Source: Falsihalocynthiibacter arcticus
Lineage (GTDB): Bacteria > Pseudomonadota > Alphaproteobacteria > Rhodobacterales > Rhodobacteraceae
DNA: 64,000 bases
Direction: 5' to 3'
NCBI RefSeq assembly: GCF_000812665.2
Contig: NZ_CP014327.1
Location: forward strand, 310,001-374,000
Shown: in pieces, positions 1-10,157 of the stretch
Layout of the letters: each line of letters begins with the position of its first letter
Numbering within the stretch: the first letter of the stretch is position 1
Position numbers and translations under genes: made by a program
Notes under the pieces: model-generated
What the model saw: only the letters and a program-made list of their open reading frames with translations
The model's database searches: none
What the model was told of the DNA's origin: nothing

Positions 1-785
1 CATTCATCCGGATGCTCCGAAACTTGCCCCTTCGCAACGTTCCACTTGCCATCGGTTTTCACAAAATCTATGTGGCGAATTTCTTCGGAAAACACGGGCA
101 TACGATCGACCAATTTGCCATGCGCATCGACGGTAAAAGAGCCTCCATCAAAGACCTGATCATCTTGGCCGCCGACCATGTTAAGATAAATTAACGGCGT
201 GCCCGTCGCCGCCACCCGCGCGCGCATGTGTTTTAGGCGCGTCGGAAACTTGTTGCGATAATAGGGCGAGCCATTGGGCACGAGGGAGATTTCGGCTCCC
301 TGTGCGGCCAAGCTTTCCGCAACACCCGCGTGCCAACTGTCTTCGCAAATCGGACTACCGATGGTCATTGGGCCAATTTTATAGGGCGTATTCCCGCGTG
401 CGGGTTCAAAAATTCGCACTTCGTCGAACACTGTCTCGTTCGGCAGATGACTCTTGAGGACCCGATGCGCAATTCTTCCCTGCTCGAGGATATAATAGGC
501 GTTGAACAGATTCGTGCCGTCAAAATAAGGCCCGCCAATGCCAATCGCCGGACCCTCTGCGCAGCTTTCCGCCAAGCTCTCTATGGCCCGCATCGCATGC
601 AGATAAAACGCAGGTTTCCGCACTAAGTCTTGGGTCTGATAGCCCACCGCGAACATCTCAGGCAGTGCCAGCATGTGCGCCTTAGCTTCACGGGCAATTT
701 CCCATGCATCACGGGCTTTTTGAATGTTGGCGGCTATGGCCCCGACAGTTGGATTAAGTTGCGCGAGGGTCAAACGAAATGTCAC
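1..785 (-). CDS. nadE: Glutamine-dependent NAD+ synthase, N-terminal part (runs off left edge)
   Basis: This is the first 261 codons of a glutamine-hydrolysing NAD+ synthase; the synthetase domain lies beyond the left edge. The visible part is the nitrilase-like glutaminase domain, which releases ammonia for amidation of deamido-NAD. The nitrilase triad can be placed at Glu43 (LPEMF), Lys111 (RVLKSHLPN) and Cys147 (SPICEDSW). The start is a GTG at 783-785 with AGGA about 8 bases upstream, and the protein opens directly into the family motif LTLAQLNPTVG. The gene points away from the MORN gene, leaving about 190 bases that can hold both promoters. Family assignment is firm; the GTG start is inferred. 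Confidence 0.9.
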   Translation of the reverse strand, partial: MTFRLTLAQLNPTVGAIAANIQKARDAWEIAREAKAHMLALPEMFAVGYQTQDLVRKPAFYLHAMRAIESLAESCAEGPAIGIGGPYFDGTNLFNAYYILEQGRIAHRVLKSHLPNETVFDEVRIFEPARGNTPYKIGPMTIGSPICEDSWHAGVAESLAAQGAEISLVPNGSPYYRNKFPTRLKHMRARVAATGTPLIYLNMVGGQDDQVFDGGSFTVDAHGKLVDRMPVFSEEIRHIDFVKTDGKWNVAKGQVSEHPDE

Positions 786-978
786 GGGCCAGTCCTGCTT
801 TTTGCGAGTAATAGAGGTTGTTTACCCCTGTGCGACCGCGAGGGAAAGACCCGCATCTGGCTTTCGGGTTAAGAGTGTTGCAAAACGCATTGCCCCCTGA
901 TGCAGCCTCGCCTAAGCTATCGCTTGGTAATCCCTTGGGATCACCAATGGAATATCCTGCCACCCAAGAGGATTAGCT

Positions 979-2472
979 GTGCCCTACGCGACAACCGTTA
1001 AAAAATTTCAGCCCATTTTTTCCGACATTTTCGGAGCGTCAACCGCCCTTCTCTGCGCGGCGGTCCTTGTTGTGGGCCTCGTCCCTGCACTTGCCTTTGG
1101 GCAGGAGGAAGCCGCCAAGGAATATTCAAATGGAGGTCTCTATGAGGGCACTTTCGTTGATGGAAAACAGCACGGACGCGGACATTACACCCTTCCCAAC
1201 GGCTATGTTTACGACGGCGAGTGGTTTGAGGGCGAAATCCGTGGTCTTGGGATTGCGCAATTCCCCGGTGGATCGGTTTACGAAGGTAATTTCTCAAAAG
1301 GCCGCCCAAACGGATTTGGCAAAATCACTTTTGCCGATGGCGGTACCTATGAAGGCGACTGGGTTGATGGCGAAATCACCGGTAATGGTGTGGTTGAATA
1401 TGCCAACGGGGTGACCTTTCAGGGCGGTTTGAAAAACGCGTTGCACCACGGTGTCGGCACCATGCAAAGCCCCAACGGGTATGTTTACGCGGGCGAATGG
1501 CAAGACGGTGCGAAGCATGGCATGGGCAAAATCAACTACCCCGATGGTGCGATCTACGAGGGACTTCTTTCTGAAGGTCTGCGCGCGGGGCAAGGCGCTC
1601 TTACGATGGCCGATGGGCTTGTCTATACTGGCACTTGGCAGAACGATCAATTTCACGGCGAAGGCGTTCTGACGCAAGCCAATGGCGATGTCTACACGGG
1701 TACATTTGTGGCCGGAGCGCGCGAGGGCGAAGGAAGCGTGGCCTATGCGAACGGCGACACGTTTGTAGGCACCTTTAAGGCGGATAATCGCGAAGGCCTT
1801 GGTACCTTTACGGGATCTGAGGGCTATCGTTACACGGGTGCGTGGCGTGCAGGGAAAATCGAGGGCAAGGGCGAAATTACGTATCCCGACGGATCTGTTT
1901 ACACTGGCGGCTTTCTAGACGGCCTGCCGCATGGCAACGGAAGTATCAAATATTCTGACGGTGGTTCCTATGACGGCGGTTGGAGCAAAGGTGTCATTCA
2001 AGGCGAGGGCCGCGCGGCCCAGTCAAATGGTCTAATCTATGAGGGCGGCTTTGTTGACGCACAATACGATGGGACCGGCAAAATGACTTACCCAAGCGGC
2101 TATGAATATATTGGCGGCTGGAAAGCGGGAAAACGCTCTGGTGATGGCACGGTCAAATACGCCGATGGCTCTGTTTATACAGGCGAATTTCTAGACAACA
2201 AACGCGCGGGTATTGGCGAAATCACGATGCCGGACGGATTTAAATACTTTGGGTCTTGGGCGGATGGCGTGATGCATGGCCAAGGCGTGACGACCTATGC
2301 CAACGGTGATGTGTACACGGGGAACTTTGCTAGCGGCAAACGCCACGGCAAGGGTACAATGGCCTTTGCTTCGGGACAAGAACAAGCGGGCGAATGGACG
2401 AACGGGGCCTTCACGCCAAAAGACGTTGCCCCCGCGACCGACACCCCTACCGAGGCCCCCGCATCCGAATAA
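979..2472 (+). CDS. Secreted MORN-repeat protein (about 18 repeats)
   Basis: A 497-residue protein that is almost entirely MORN repeats. A hydrophobic stretch around residues 20-42 ending ALAFGQE looks like a signal peptide, so the rest is probably periplasmic or secreted. From about residue 53 to 475 I count 18 consecutive repeats with a 23-residue period (YxGxWxxGxxxGxGxxxxxDG) plus a partial nineteenth, then a short Pro/Thr/Ala-rich tail. MORN repeats form extended beta-hairpin arrays that bind lipid or protein partners; no catalytic domain is present. The start is GTG; the n-region before the hydrophobic core is long, so the true start could be slightly downstream. Exact role unknown. Confidence 0.85.
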   Translation: MPYATTVKKFQPIFSDIFGASTALLCAAVLVVGLVPALAFGQEEAAKEYSNGGLYEGTFVDGKQHGRGHYTLPNGYVYDGEWFEGEIRGLGIAQFPGGSVYEGNFSKGRPNGFGKITFADGGTYEGDWVDGEITGNGVVEYANGVTFQGGLKNALHHGVGTMQSPNGYVYAGEWQDGAKHGMGKINYPDGAIYEGLLSEGLRAGQGALTMADGLVYTGTWQNDQFHGEGVLTQANGDVYTGTFVAGAREGEGSVAYANGDTFVGTFKADNREGLGTFTGSEGYRYTGAWRAGKIEGKGEITYPDGSVYTGGFLDGLPHGNGSIKYSDGGSYDGGWSKGVIQGEGRAAQSNGLIYEGGFVDAQYDGTGKMTYPSGYEYIGGWKAGKRSGDGTVKYADGSVYTGEFLDNKRAGIGEITMPDGFKYFGSWADGVMHGQGVTTYANGDVYTGNFASGKRHGKGTMAFASGQEQAGEWTNGAFTPKDVAPATDTPTEAPASE

Positions 2473-2537
2473 ACGGTCTCCGGATATTTTTTCAGAATTG
2501 CTCTTCCCTTTCGTCACTTGGCGGCTATGATCCCCCT

Positions 2538-2633
2538 ATGAACGCAAACGCACATATTTCCACGATCGCAGACGCGCCCATTTTGGGCCGTGCGCTTGGA
2601 CTCCGTGCCCTCCTCCTTCTTAGCTGCCTCTGA
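2538..2633 (+). CDS. leuL: Leucine leader peptide upstream of leuA
   Basis: A 31-codon ORF lying 100 bases before leuA. Eight of its last 16 codons are leucine, including four in a row (LRALLLLSCL ends the peptide), and it stops exactly at the first arm of an RNA hairpin. This is the classic arrangement for ribosome-mediated attenuation of leucine biosynthesis: stalling at Leu codons when charged tRNA-Leu is scarce changes downstream folding. There is no strong ribosome binding site other than weak purines near 2525-2530. Function is inferred from codon content, position and the alternative pairings described for the leader. Confidence 0.75.
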   Translation: MNANAHISTIADAPILGRALGLRALLLLSCL

Positions 2634-2715
2634 GCGTGCCTGTTTGGCGCGAACGCTCAGGGGAGGACACGCGCCATGCACCGAAGCGATACGCTTCTTT
2701 CCAGACAGCTAAGAA
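2617..2715 (+). promoter_or_regulatory. leuA attenuator: mutually exclusive RNA stems
   Basis: Three pairings can be read by eye. Arm 2617-2626 (TTCTTAGCTG), inside the Leu codon run of the leader peptide, is perfectly complementary over 10 bases to 2706-2715, just before leuA. Between them lie a 7-bp stem TGAGCGT/ACGCTCA (2631-2637 with 2653-2659) and a 6-bp stem GAAGCG/CGCTTC (2683-2688 with 2692-2697) followed by TTT. A ribosome stalled on the Leu codons would cover the first arm and block the long-range stem. Which conformer stops transcription or hides the start cannot be settled from sequence alone. Confidence 0.6.
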
Positions 2716-2733
2716 CGACGAAAGATTTCACAC

Positions 2734-4310
2734 ATGACAGATAAATCCAAACAAGACCAAGTCTTGATTTTCGACACCACTTTACGTGATGGCGAACAAA
2801 GCCCCGGCGCGACCATGACCAACACCGAGAAGTTGGAAATCGCCGAGATGCTCGACGATATGGGCGTCGACATAATTGAAGCGGGCTTCCCCATTGCCTC
2901 GGAGGGCGATTTCGCCGCCGTGAGCGAGATTTCACGTCTTGCCAAACAATCGGTAATTTGCGGCTTGGCACGCGCAAACTTCAAAGACATTGATCGTTGC
3001 TGGGAAGCCGTCAAACACGCGGCACGCCCTCGCATCCACACATTTATCGGAACATCCGCGCTGCATCGCGCGATCCCGAACCTGAACAAGGATGAGATGG
3101 CCGAACGGATTCACGACACTGTAACCTACGCGCGCAACCTGTGTGACAATGTGCAATGGTCGCCGATGGATGCCACCCGCACCGAAGAAGATTACCTGTT
3201 CCGCGTCGTGGAAATCGCGATCAAGGCAGGCGCGACAACGATCAATATTCCCGACACCGTCGGCTATACGGCCCCCGTGAAAGCGCGGAAATCATCCGCC
3301 GTTTGCTGGAAAATGTTCCCGGTGCGGATGAGGTCATTTTTGCCACGCATTGCCACAACGATCTTGGCATGGCGACGGCGAATTCCCTGGCTGCGGTTGA
3401 AGCGGGAGCGCGTCAAGTCGAGTGTACCATCAATGGACTGGGCGAACGCGCTGGGAATACCGCGTTAGAAGAAGTCGTGATGGCGCTTAAAGTCCGCAAC
3501 GATATCATGCCCTATCAAACCCGCATCGATACCAAAAAGATCATGCAAATTTCGCGCCGCGTCGCCGCCGTTTCTGGCTTCGCTGTGCAATACAACAAAG
3601 CCATTGTTGGCAAGAACGCTTTCGCCCACGAGAGCGGCATCCACCAAGACGGCATGTTGAAAAACGCCGAAACCTTCGAGATCATGCGCCCCGAGGACGT
3701 GGGTTTGACCGAAACCAATCTGGTTATGGGCAAACACTCAGGTCGTGCCGCGTTGCGCTCGAAGTTGGCTGACCTCGGTTTTGAATTGGCCGACAATCAA
3801 CTGAAGGACGTATTCGTCCGGTTCAAGGAATTGGCAGATCGCAAGAAAGAAATCTTTGAGGATGACTTGATTGCCCTGATGCGCGACAGCGACGCCACCG
3901 AGCAGAATGACCGTATCAAGGTAAAATCCCTGCGTGTGGTCTGCGGCACAGAAGGCCCACAAGAAGCAGCCCTGACCCTCACGATTGACGGAGAAGATAA
4001 GGCGGTAACTGCCACGGGCGACGGTCCTGTTGACGCGTCGTTCAATGCGGTCAAAGCTCTGTTCCCTCATTCCGCGCGTTTGCAACTGTACCAAGTGCAT
4101 GCGGTGACCGAAGGGACGGATGCACAAGCAACTGTCTCTGTGCGGATGGAAGAGGATGGCCGGATTTCCACAGGCCAGTCTGCGGACACCGATACGGTCG
4201 TCGCGAGCGTCAAAGCCTATGTAAACGCGCTCAACCGTCTGATCGTTCGCCGCGAGAAATCCGTGCCGAACGAGGACGTGAAATCGGTTAACTACAAAGA
4301 TCGCGCCTAA
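2734..4310 (+). CDS. leuA: 2-isopropylmalate synthase (one-base frameshift in this sequence)
   Basis: First committed enzyme of leucine biosynthesis, condensing acetyl-CoA with 2-oxoisovalerate. The N-terminal part carries the HMGL-like barrel signature [12 protein letters not shown]; the part after the break carries the metal-site motif [11 protein letters not shown] and [16 protein letters not shown], followed by a typical C-terminal leucine-binding regulatory domain. Reading is interrupted at the C5 run 3272-3276: before it the frame reads [11 protein letters not shown], and the next frame continues [11 protein letters not shown]. Adding one C gives a continuous 525-residue protein of normal family length. 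It sits behind a leucine leader peptide, so attenuation is the likely control. Most likely a functional gene with a sequence error. Confidence 0.9.
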
Positions 4311-4326
4311 AATTAGTTCTAGCTTG

Positions 4327-4359
4327 GGGTACAGAAAGTCATTTTTCTGTACCCTTTTT
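4327..4359 (+). terminator. Rho-independent terminator of leuA
   Basis: Perfect 11-bp stem (4327-4337 with 4344-4354, arm GGGTACAGAAA) with a 6-base loop, followed directly by TTTTT. It lies 17 bases after the leuA stop. Confidence 0.9.
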
Positions 4360-4522
4360 CTATCAAACGAGATGAGGAAATCTGCGGATTGTTGGATATG
4401 TGAAATTTCACAGCATTTTGACGGCAATGTTCGGGCCCAAATGTTGCAAATGTATAAGCGGCAAGAACCCGCCAAATGAACTGTAATGCGCCCTTTACCC
4501 CATAAACCATGAACGCCTATAA

Positions 4523-5623
<1,101 letters not shown>

Positions 5624-5647
5624 ATTCCCTTGGGGGGCACCGCTGTA

Positions 5648-6568
5648 ATGGATAGAAATGCATCAGAAAACTACACCCGCCCGATCAGACGCATTCTGGT
5701 CGGGATTATGGTTGTATTGCTTCTGGTGCTCTTTCTGATTTGGCGGATCGACAACCCACGGATGGAGCGATTTCGCGCTCAGTTTATTGACACAATGATT
5801 CCGAGTTTTTCGTGGGCAATGGCACCGGTTACAGCCGCGAGCAACATGATCGAGGATTTCCAAAGCTACACTAAAATATACGAGCAAAACCAAGAGTTGC
5901 GCCGAGAATTACAACAAATGAAAGCTTGGAAAGAAGCCGCGCTGCAACTGGAACAGAAGAATGCCCGCTTGCTTGATTTAAACAATGTGCGTCTTGATCC
6001 CAAATTGACCCACGTCACCGGCGTGGTTTTGGCCGACAGTGGCAGCCCGTTTCGCCAGTCGGTTTTGTTGAATGTTGGGTCGCGCGACGGGATTCATGAT
6101 GGCTGGGCGACAATGGACGGCATTGGCCTTGTCGGGCGAATTTCTGGCGTCGGGAAGGACACATCGCGCGTCATTCTTTTGACCGATAGCAACAGCTCGA
6201 TCCCCGTCACCATTCAACCCTCAGGGCAACGCGCCTTGCTCAATGGCGACAACTCAATCGCGCCGCTTTTGGAATTTGTCGAGAGCCCAGAGCTTGTCCG
6301 TCCGGGCGATCAAGTCGTCACTTCGGGCGATGGTAACGTTTTCCCAGCGGGGCTTTTGGTGGGGCAACTCGCGCTTGGCCCAGATCGACGCTTGCGGGTG
6401 CGACTCGCCGCCGACAATGAGCGGCTCGAGTTTTTGCGCGTCTTGCGCAGCGGTACAATCCATTCGTTGATGGAGAACGGCACGCTCATTTTGCCCAATG
6501 GAGAGGCGCTTCTACCTCCTCTCGTTGAGCCAGAACTTCCCCTGCCGGAGGTCGCGATCAGTGAGTGA
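5648..6568 (+). CDS. mreC: Rod-shape-determining protein MreC
   Basis: Periplasmic scaffold of the elongasome. The 306-residue protein has a short cytoplasmic tail, one membrane segment at about 19-38 (ILVGIMVVLLLVLFLIW), a predicted coiled coil at about 75-110, then the beta-rich MreC domain with motifs such as VGLVGRISGVG and DQVVTSGDG. The ATG at 5648 follows a GGGG-rich binding site; an in-frame TTG at 5630 is less likely. The stop overlaps the mreD start by 8 bases. Confidence 0.95.
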   Translation: MDRNASENYTRPIRRILVGIMVVLLLVLFLIWRIDNPRMERFRAQFIDTMIPSFSWAMAPVTAASNMIEDFQSYTKIYEQNQELRRELQQMKAWKEAALQLEQKNARLLDLNNVRLDPKLTHVTGVVLADSGSPFRQSVLLNVGSRDGIHDGWATMDGIGLVGRISGVGKDTSRVILLTDSNSSIPVTIQPSGQRALLNGDNSIAPLLEFVESPELVRPGDQVVTSGDGNVFPAGLLVGQLALGPDRRLRVRLAADNERLEFLRVLRSGTIHSLMENGTLILPNGEALLPPLVEPELPLPEVAISE

Positions 6569-7097
6569 GCACTCGGAAACTGGCAATTGGGTTTATGTGA
6601 TCCTATATGTAGGCATTGCTGGAATTGCCCTATTCTTGCATCTGTTACCCCTTTCAACTGCCCCCTCAAGTTGGGCTGGACCTGATGTGATACTCTGTTT
6701 GACCTATGTTCTTGTAATGCGCCGACCGAAGACCATTCCGATTGGGCTTATCGCGGGTGTTTTTATTATTCTTGACCTCTTTCTTTTGCGCCCCCCGGGG
6801 TTGCTGACGGCCTATGTTGTGATTGGGGCCGAATTTTTGCGCAGCCGCGCGCGCGTAAATAGCGAGTTGCCGTTTTTCGTCGAATGGGCGCTGGTTGCGA
6901 GTGTCATTTGCGCGGTACTTTTGGGCTATCGGTTCACGTTGTTCATTGTCGCAATCGACCTCTCAACACTCGGTCTCAGCCTTCAACACTTAATCGGCAC
7001 TGTGTTGCTGTATCCGGTTTTTACCGTCCTTCTGGGATGGCTCACCCTTCTTGGCACAACCGGTAAACTTGCGGAATCCAAAAGGAGGTCGTCATGA
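6561..7097 (+). CDS. mreD: Rod-shape-determining protein MreD
   Basis: Small polytopic inner-membrane partner of MreC. It has 178 residues with about five hydrophobic segments. The start is taken as GTG 6561, inside the end of mreC, because GGAGG sits 8-9 bases upstream and the GTG overlaps the mreC stop, typical of translational coupling. Its own stop overlaps the mrdA start (ATGA at 7094-7097). Sequence similarity in this family is weak, so identity rests partly on position. Confidence 0.9.
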   Translation: MSEHSETGNWVYVILYVGIAGIALFLHLLPLSTAPSSWAGPDVILCLTYVLVMRRPKTIPIGLIAGVFIILDLFLLRPPGLLTAYVVIGAEFLRSRARVNSELPFFVEWALVASVICAVLLGYRFTLFIVAIDLSTLGLSLQHLIGTVLLYPVFTVLLGWLTLLGTTGKLAESKRRSS

Positions 7098-9013
7098 GGC
7101 GGCCTCCAAAAGATACAGAGGAAAGCGCGCGCAAAATCACGCGGCGTGGCCTTATTCTGGGAGCGAGTCAGGTTGGTTTCATGGGGCTTTTGGTTCTGCG
7201 GATGCGGCAATTGCAAGTGGATCAAGCAGACCAGTTCCGCAACCTCGCAGAAGAAAACCGCGTCAACATGCACCTTTTGGCCCCCGCACGCGGGCTGATC
7301 TATGATCGCAACGGCAACGTCATTGCGCAAAACCAGCAAAACTATCGCGTGGTGGTGCGTAAGGAAGACAGCCGCGATTTGGATGTTGTGTTGGAGCGGC
7401 TGTCCCACATCGTTGTCCTGACGCCCAGTGATATCGCGCGGATTAAAAAAGAGTTGCGCAATGCGGGACCATCCGCGCCCGTTACAATCGCGGACCGCCT
7501 CTCGTGGGAAGCCTTCGCCAAAATCGCCGTGAACGCGCCCGCCTTGCCGGGGATCACGCCCGAAGTTGGCCTCTCGCGCGCCTATCCCTATGGAGCGGAT
7601 TTCGCTCATGTCGTGGGATATGTTGGCCCCGTGAGCGACTATGATTTGCAACGCATAGACGACGGCGATCCCTTGCTGCGCATTCCTCGTTTCCAGATCG
7701 GAAAATTTGGAACAGAAGCAAAAACCGAGAAAACCCTGCGCGGATCGGCTGGTGTAAAACGGGTTGAGGTCAACGCAACGGGACGTATTATTCGCGAAAT
7801 TGACCGCGAAGAGGGCCAAGCGGGCAAGGCGCTTCAACTGACGTTGGACGCGGACCTTCAGAAGTATTGCTTAGCGCGAATGGAAGGGCTGAGTGCTTCG
7901 GCAATTGTGATTGATGTTGAGAATGGCGACGTGGTTGCCTGCGCTTCGGCACCGTCCTTTGATCCGAACCTGTTTGTAAAAGGGATCTCAGTGAAGGATT
8001 ATTCAACCCTCACCCAAGACCCCTATCGCCCCCTCGCGAGTAAAACCGTACAAGACCGCTACCCTCCCGGATCGACCTTCAAAATGGTGACGGCTCTTGC
8101 CGCCCTAGAGGCAGGCGTCATCACTCCCCAAGAAACAATCCGCTGTCGGGGCTATGTCGAAGTAGGCGGGCGGCGGTTTCACTGTTGGAAACGCGCAGGG
8201 CACGGGAATGTGAACCTTCACAATTCCCTAAAAATGTCTTGTGACGTTTATTATTACGAAGTCGCACAGCGTGTCGGGATCGACAACATTGCCGCAATGG
8301 CCCGTCGTCTTGGATACGGCACGAAATTTGACATCCCAATGTCAGCGGTTTCGGCAGGTGTGGCACCGGACAAAGCGTGGAAACGCGAGGAACTTGGCAA
8401 AGAATGGGTCATTGGCGACAGTTTGAACGTCTCGATCGGGCAGGGCCTCGTCCTTGCCACCCCGCTTCAAGTGGCCGTCATGTCAGCACGTTTGGCCACC
8501 GGAAAATCCGTAGAACCTCGGATGATTGCATCGCTGGATGGGATCAAACAACCCGAACTTGGCGGCACGGATATGGGGATCAATGAAAACCATTTGCGGG
8601 CGGTACGAAAAGCCATGTTCGCCGTTTCGAACGAATCCGGCGGCACGGGGTATGGGTCGCGTATTGTCGAGGATTCCATGCGCATCGCGGGGAAATCTGG
8701 CACGTCCCAGTCGGGAAACAGTATTGTGCGCAATGCCGATGTCGAGTGGGACAAACGCGACCACGCGTTGTTTACGGGGTTCGCCCCATATGAAACGCCA
8801 AAATACGCGATTTCTGTTGTGGTTGAACACGGCGGCGGCGGGTCGTCGACGGCTGCTCCGATCCTGCGTGACATTGCGTTGCAGGCTCTTTATGGCGGCA
8901 CGCCCCCACTCGAAGCCTATCCCAGCAACGACCGCGCCACCATCCGCACCCAACAACTTCGCATCCAAGCCCTCGACCCCAACCAAGTCGAAGCTGAGCA
9001 AGATCCAGTATGA
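7094..9013 (+). CDS. mrdA: Penicillin-binding protein 2 (elongation transpeptidase)
   Basis: Class B transpeptidase that cross-links septum-independent peptidoglycan with RodA and MreBCD. It has 639 residues. A single N-terminal membrane anchor lies at about 18-38; the PBP dimerisation domain follows (ARGLIYDRNGNVIA), then the transpeptidase domain. Active-site motifs visible are PPGSTFKM (SxxK nucleophile), SCDVYYYE (SxD in the SxN position) and GKSGTSQ (KSG triad). The C-terminus overlaps rodA (ATGA at 9010-9013). Confidence 0.96.
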   Translation: MRRPPKDTEESARKITRRGLILGASQVGFMGLLVLRMRQLQVDQADQFRNLAEENRVNMHLLAPARGLIYDRNGNVIAQNQQNYRVVVRKEDSRDLDVVLERLSHIVVLTPSDIARIKKELRNAGPSAPVTIADRLSWEAFAKIAVNAPALPGITPEVGLSRAYPYGADFAHVVGYVGPVSDYDLQRIDDGDPLLRIPRFQIGKFGTEAKTEKTLRGSAGVKRVEVNATGRIIREIDREEGQAGKALQLTLDADLQKYCLARMEGLSASAIVIDVENGDVVACASAPSFDPNLFVKGISVKDYSTLTQDPYRPLASKTVQDRYPPGSTFKMVTALAALEAGVITPQETIRCRGYVEVGGRRFHCWKRAGHGNVNLHNSLKMSCDVYYYEVAQRVGIDNIAAMARRLGYGTKFDIPMSAVSAGVAPDKAWKREELGKEWVIGDSLNVSIGQGLVLATPLQVAVMSARLATGKSVEPRMIASLDGIKQPELGGTDMGINENHLRAVRKAMFAVSNESGGTGYGSRIVEDSMRIAGKSGTSQSGNSIVRNADVEWDKRDHALFTGFAPYETPKYAISVVVEHGGGGSSTAAPILRDIALQALYGGTPPLEAYPSNDRATIRTQQLRIQALDPNQVEAEQDPV

Positions 9014-10149
9014 GTTATCTTGAGTATAACGTCAAAACGACGCCACGGGGTTTTCGCAAAATCCTCTATTTCAACTGGCCTCTTTTGCTGCTGCTAGCTA
9101 CGGTGTGCTGTGTCGGATTTATGATGCTTTATTCGGTGGCTGGTGGCTCCATGTTCCCATGGGCCGAGCCGCAAATAAAACGGTTTGGCCTTGGTATCGT
9201 GCTTATGTTCGCCATCGCGATGACGCCGATTTGGTTTTGGCGCAACATCGCGACGGTGGCCTATATTGGTACGCTTGTTTTGCTTGTTGTGGTGGATTTA
9301 ATCGGCGATGAAAGCAAAGGATCGCAACGCTGGATTGATCTTGGTTTCATGCGCCTGCAACCATCCGAATTGATGAAAATCTCCCTCGTGATGCTGCTCG
9401 CTGCCTACTATGACTGGCTCGATATTAAGAAAACCTCACATCCCTTGTGGGTACTTTTCCCGCTCTTAGTAATCGCAGTCCCAACGGCTTTGGTATTGCG
9501 ACAACCCGACTTGGGCACGTCGATCCTACTGGTCACAGGTGGGGCAATCGTGATGTTTTTGGCGGGGGTCAGCTGGTGGTATTTCGGCGCGGTAATCGCC
9601 CTTGTTGTGGGCGCAGTCACTGCAGTTTTTCAGGTGCGCGGAACGCCTTGGCAATTCCTTAAGGACTATCAATACCGTCGGATTGACACGTTTATTGACC
9701 CGTCATTTGACCCCTCTGGTGCGGGATATCACATCACACAATCCAAAATCGCTTTTGGGTCGGGGGGATGGACGGGGCGTGGCTTTATGCAGGGCACCCA
9801 AAGCCGCCTGAACTTCCTCCCCGAAAAGCACACAGATTTCATATTCACGACTCTCGCCGAGGAATTCGGCTTTATTGGCGGTTTTTCCCTGCTTAGTATC
9901 TATTTGCTCATCATTATGTTTTGCATGGTGTCGGCCTTCCAAAACAAAGACCGTTTTGCATCGCTGCTCACCCTCGGAATTTCAGCCGCCTTCTTTCTGT
10001 ATTTTGCTGTGAATATGTCGATGGTTATGGGCCTAGCCCCTGTGGTCGGCGTTCCCCTGCCCTTGGTTTCCTACGGCGGGTCTGCGATGATCGTTTTGCT
10101 CGCCGCATTTGGCCTCGTCCAAAGCGCCCATATCCACCGTCCAAGATAG
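9010..10149 (+). CDS. rodA: Peptidoglycan glycosyltransferase RodA
   Basis: SEDS-family polymerase that elongates glycan strands from lipid II with PBP2. The 379-residue protein has about ten membrane segments and family motifs including QPDLGTSILLVTGG, EKHTDFIFTTLAEEFGF and GVPLPLVSYGGSAM near the C-terminus. The start overlaps the mrdA stop. It is the last gene of the rod-shape block; the next gene follows after 8 bases and could be read through. Confidence 0.97.
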   Translation: MSYLEYNVKTTPRGFRKILYFNWPLLLLLATVCCVGFMMLYSVAGGSMFPWAEPQIKRFGLGIVLMFAIAMTPIWFWRNIATVAYIGTLVLLVVVDLIGDESKGSQRWIDLGFMRLQPSELMKISLVMLLAAYYDWLDIKKTSHPLWVLFPLLVIAVPTALVLRQPDLGTSILLVTGGAIVMFLAGVSWWYFGAVIALVVGAVTAVFQVRGTPWQFLKDYQYRRIDTFIDPSFDPSGAGYHITQSKIAFGSGGWTGRGFMQGTQSRLNFLPEKHTDFIFTTLAEEFGFIGGFSLLSIYLLIIMFCMVSAFQNKDRFASLLTLGISAAFFLYFAVNMSMVMGLAPVVGVPLPLVSYGGSAMIVLLAAFGLVQSAHIHRPR

Positions 10150-10157
10150 GATTCCCC

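Noticed and set aside
9921-10157. N-terminal extension of the hydroxyacid dehydrogenase
   Set aside because: It lies inside rodA in another frame; the ATG at 10158 gives the normal family start.
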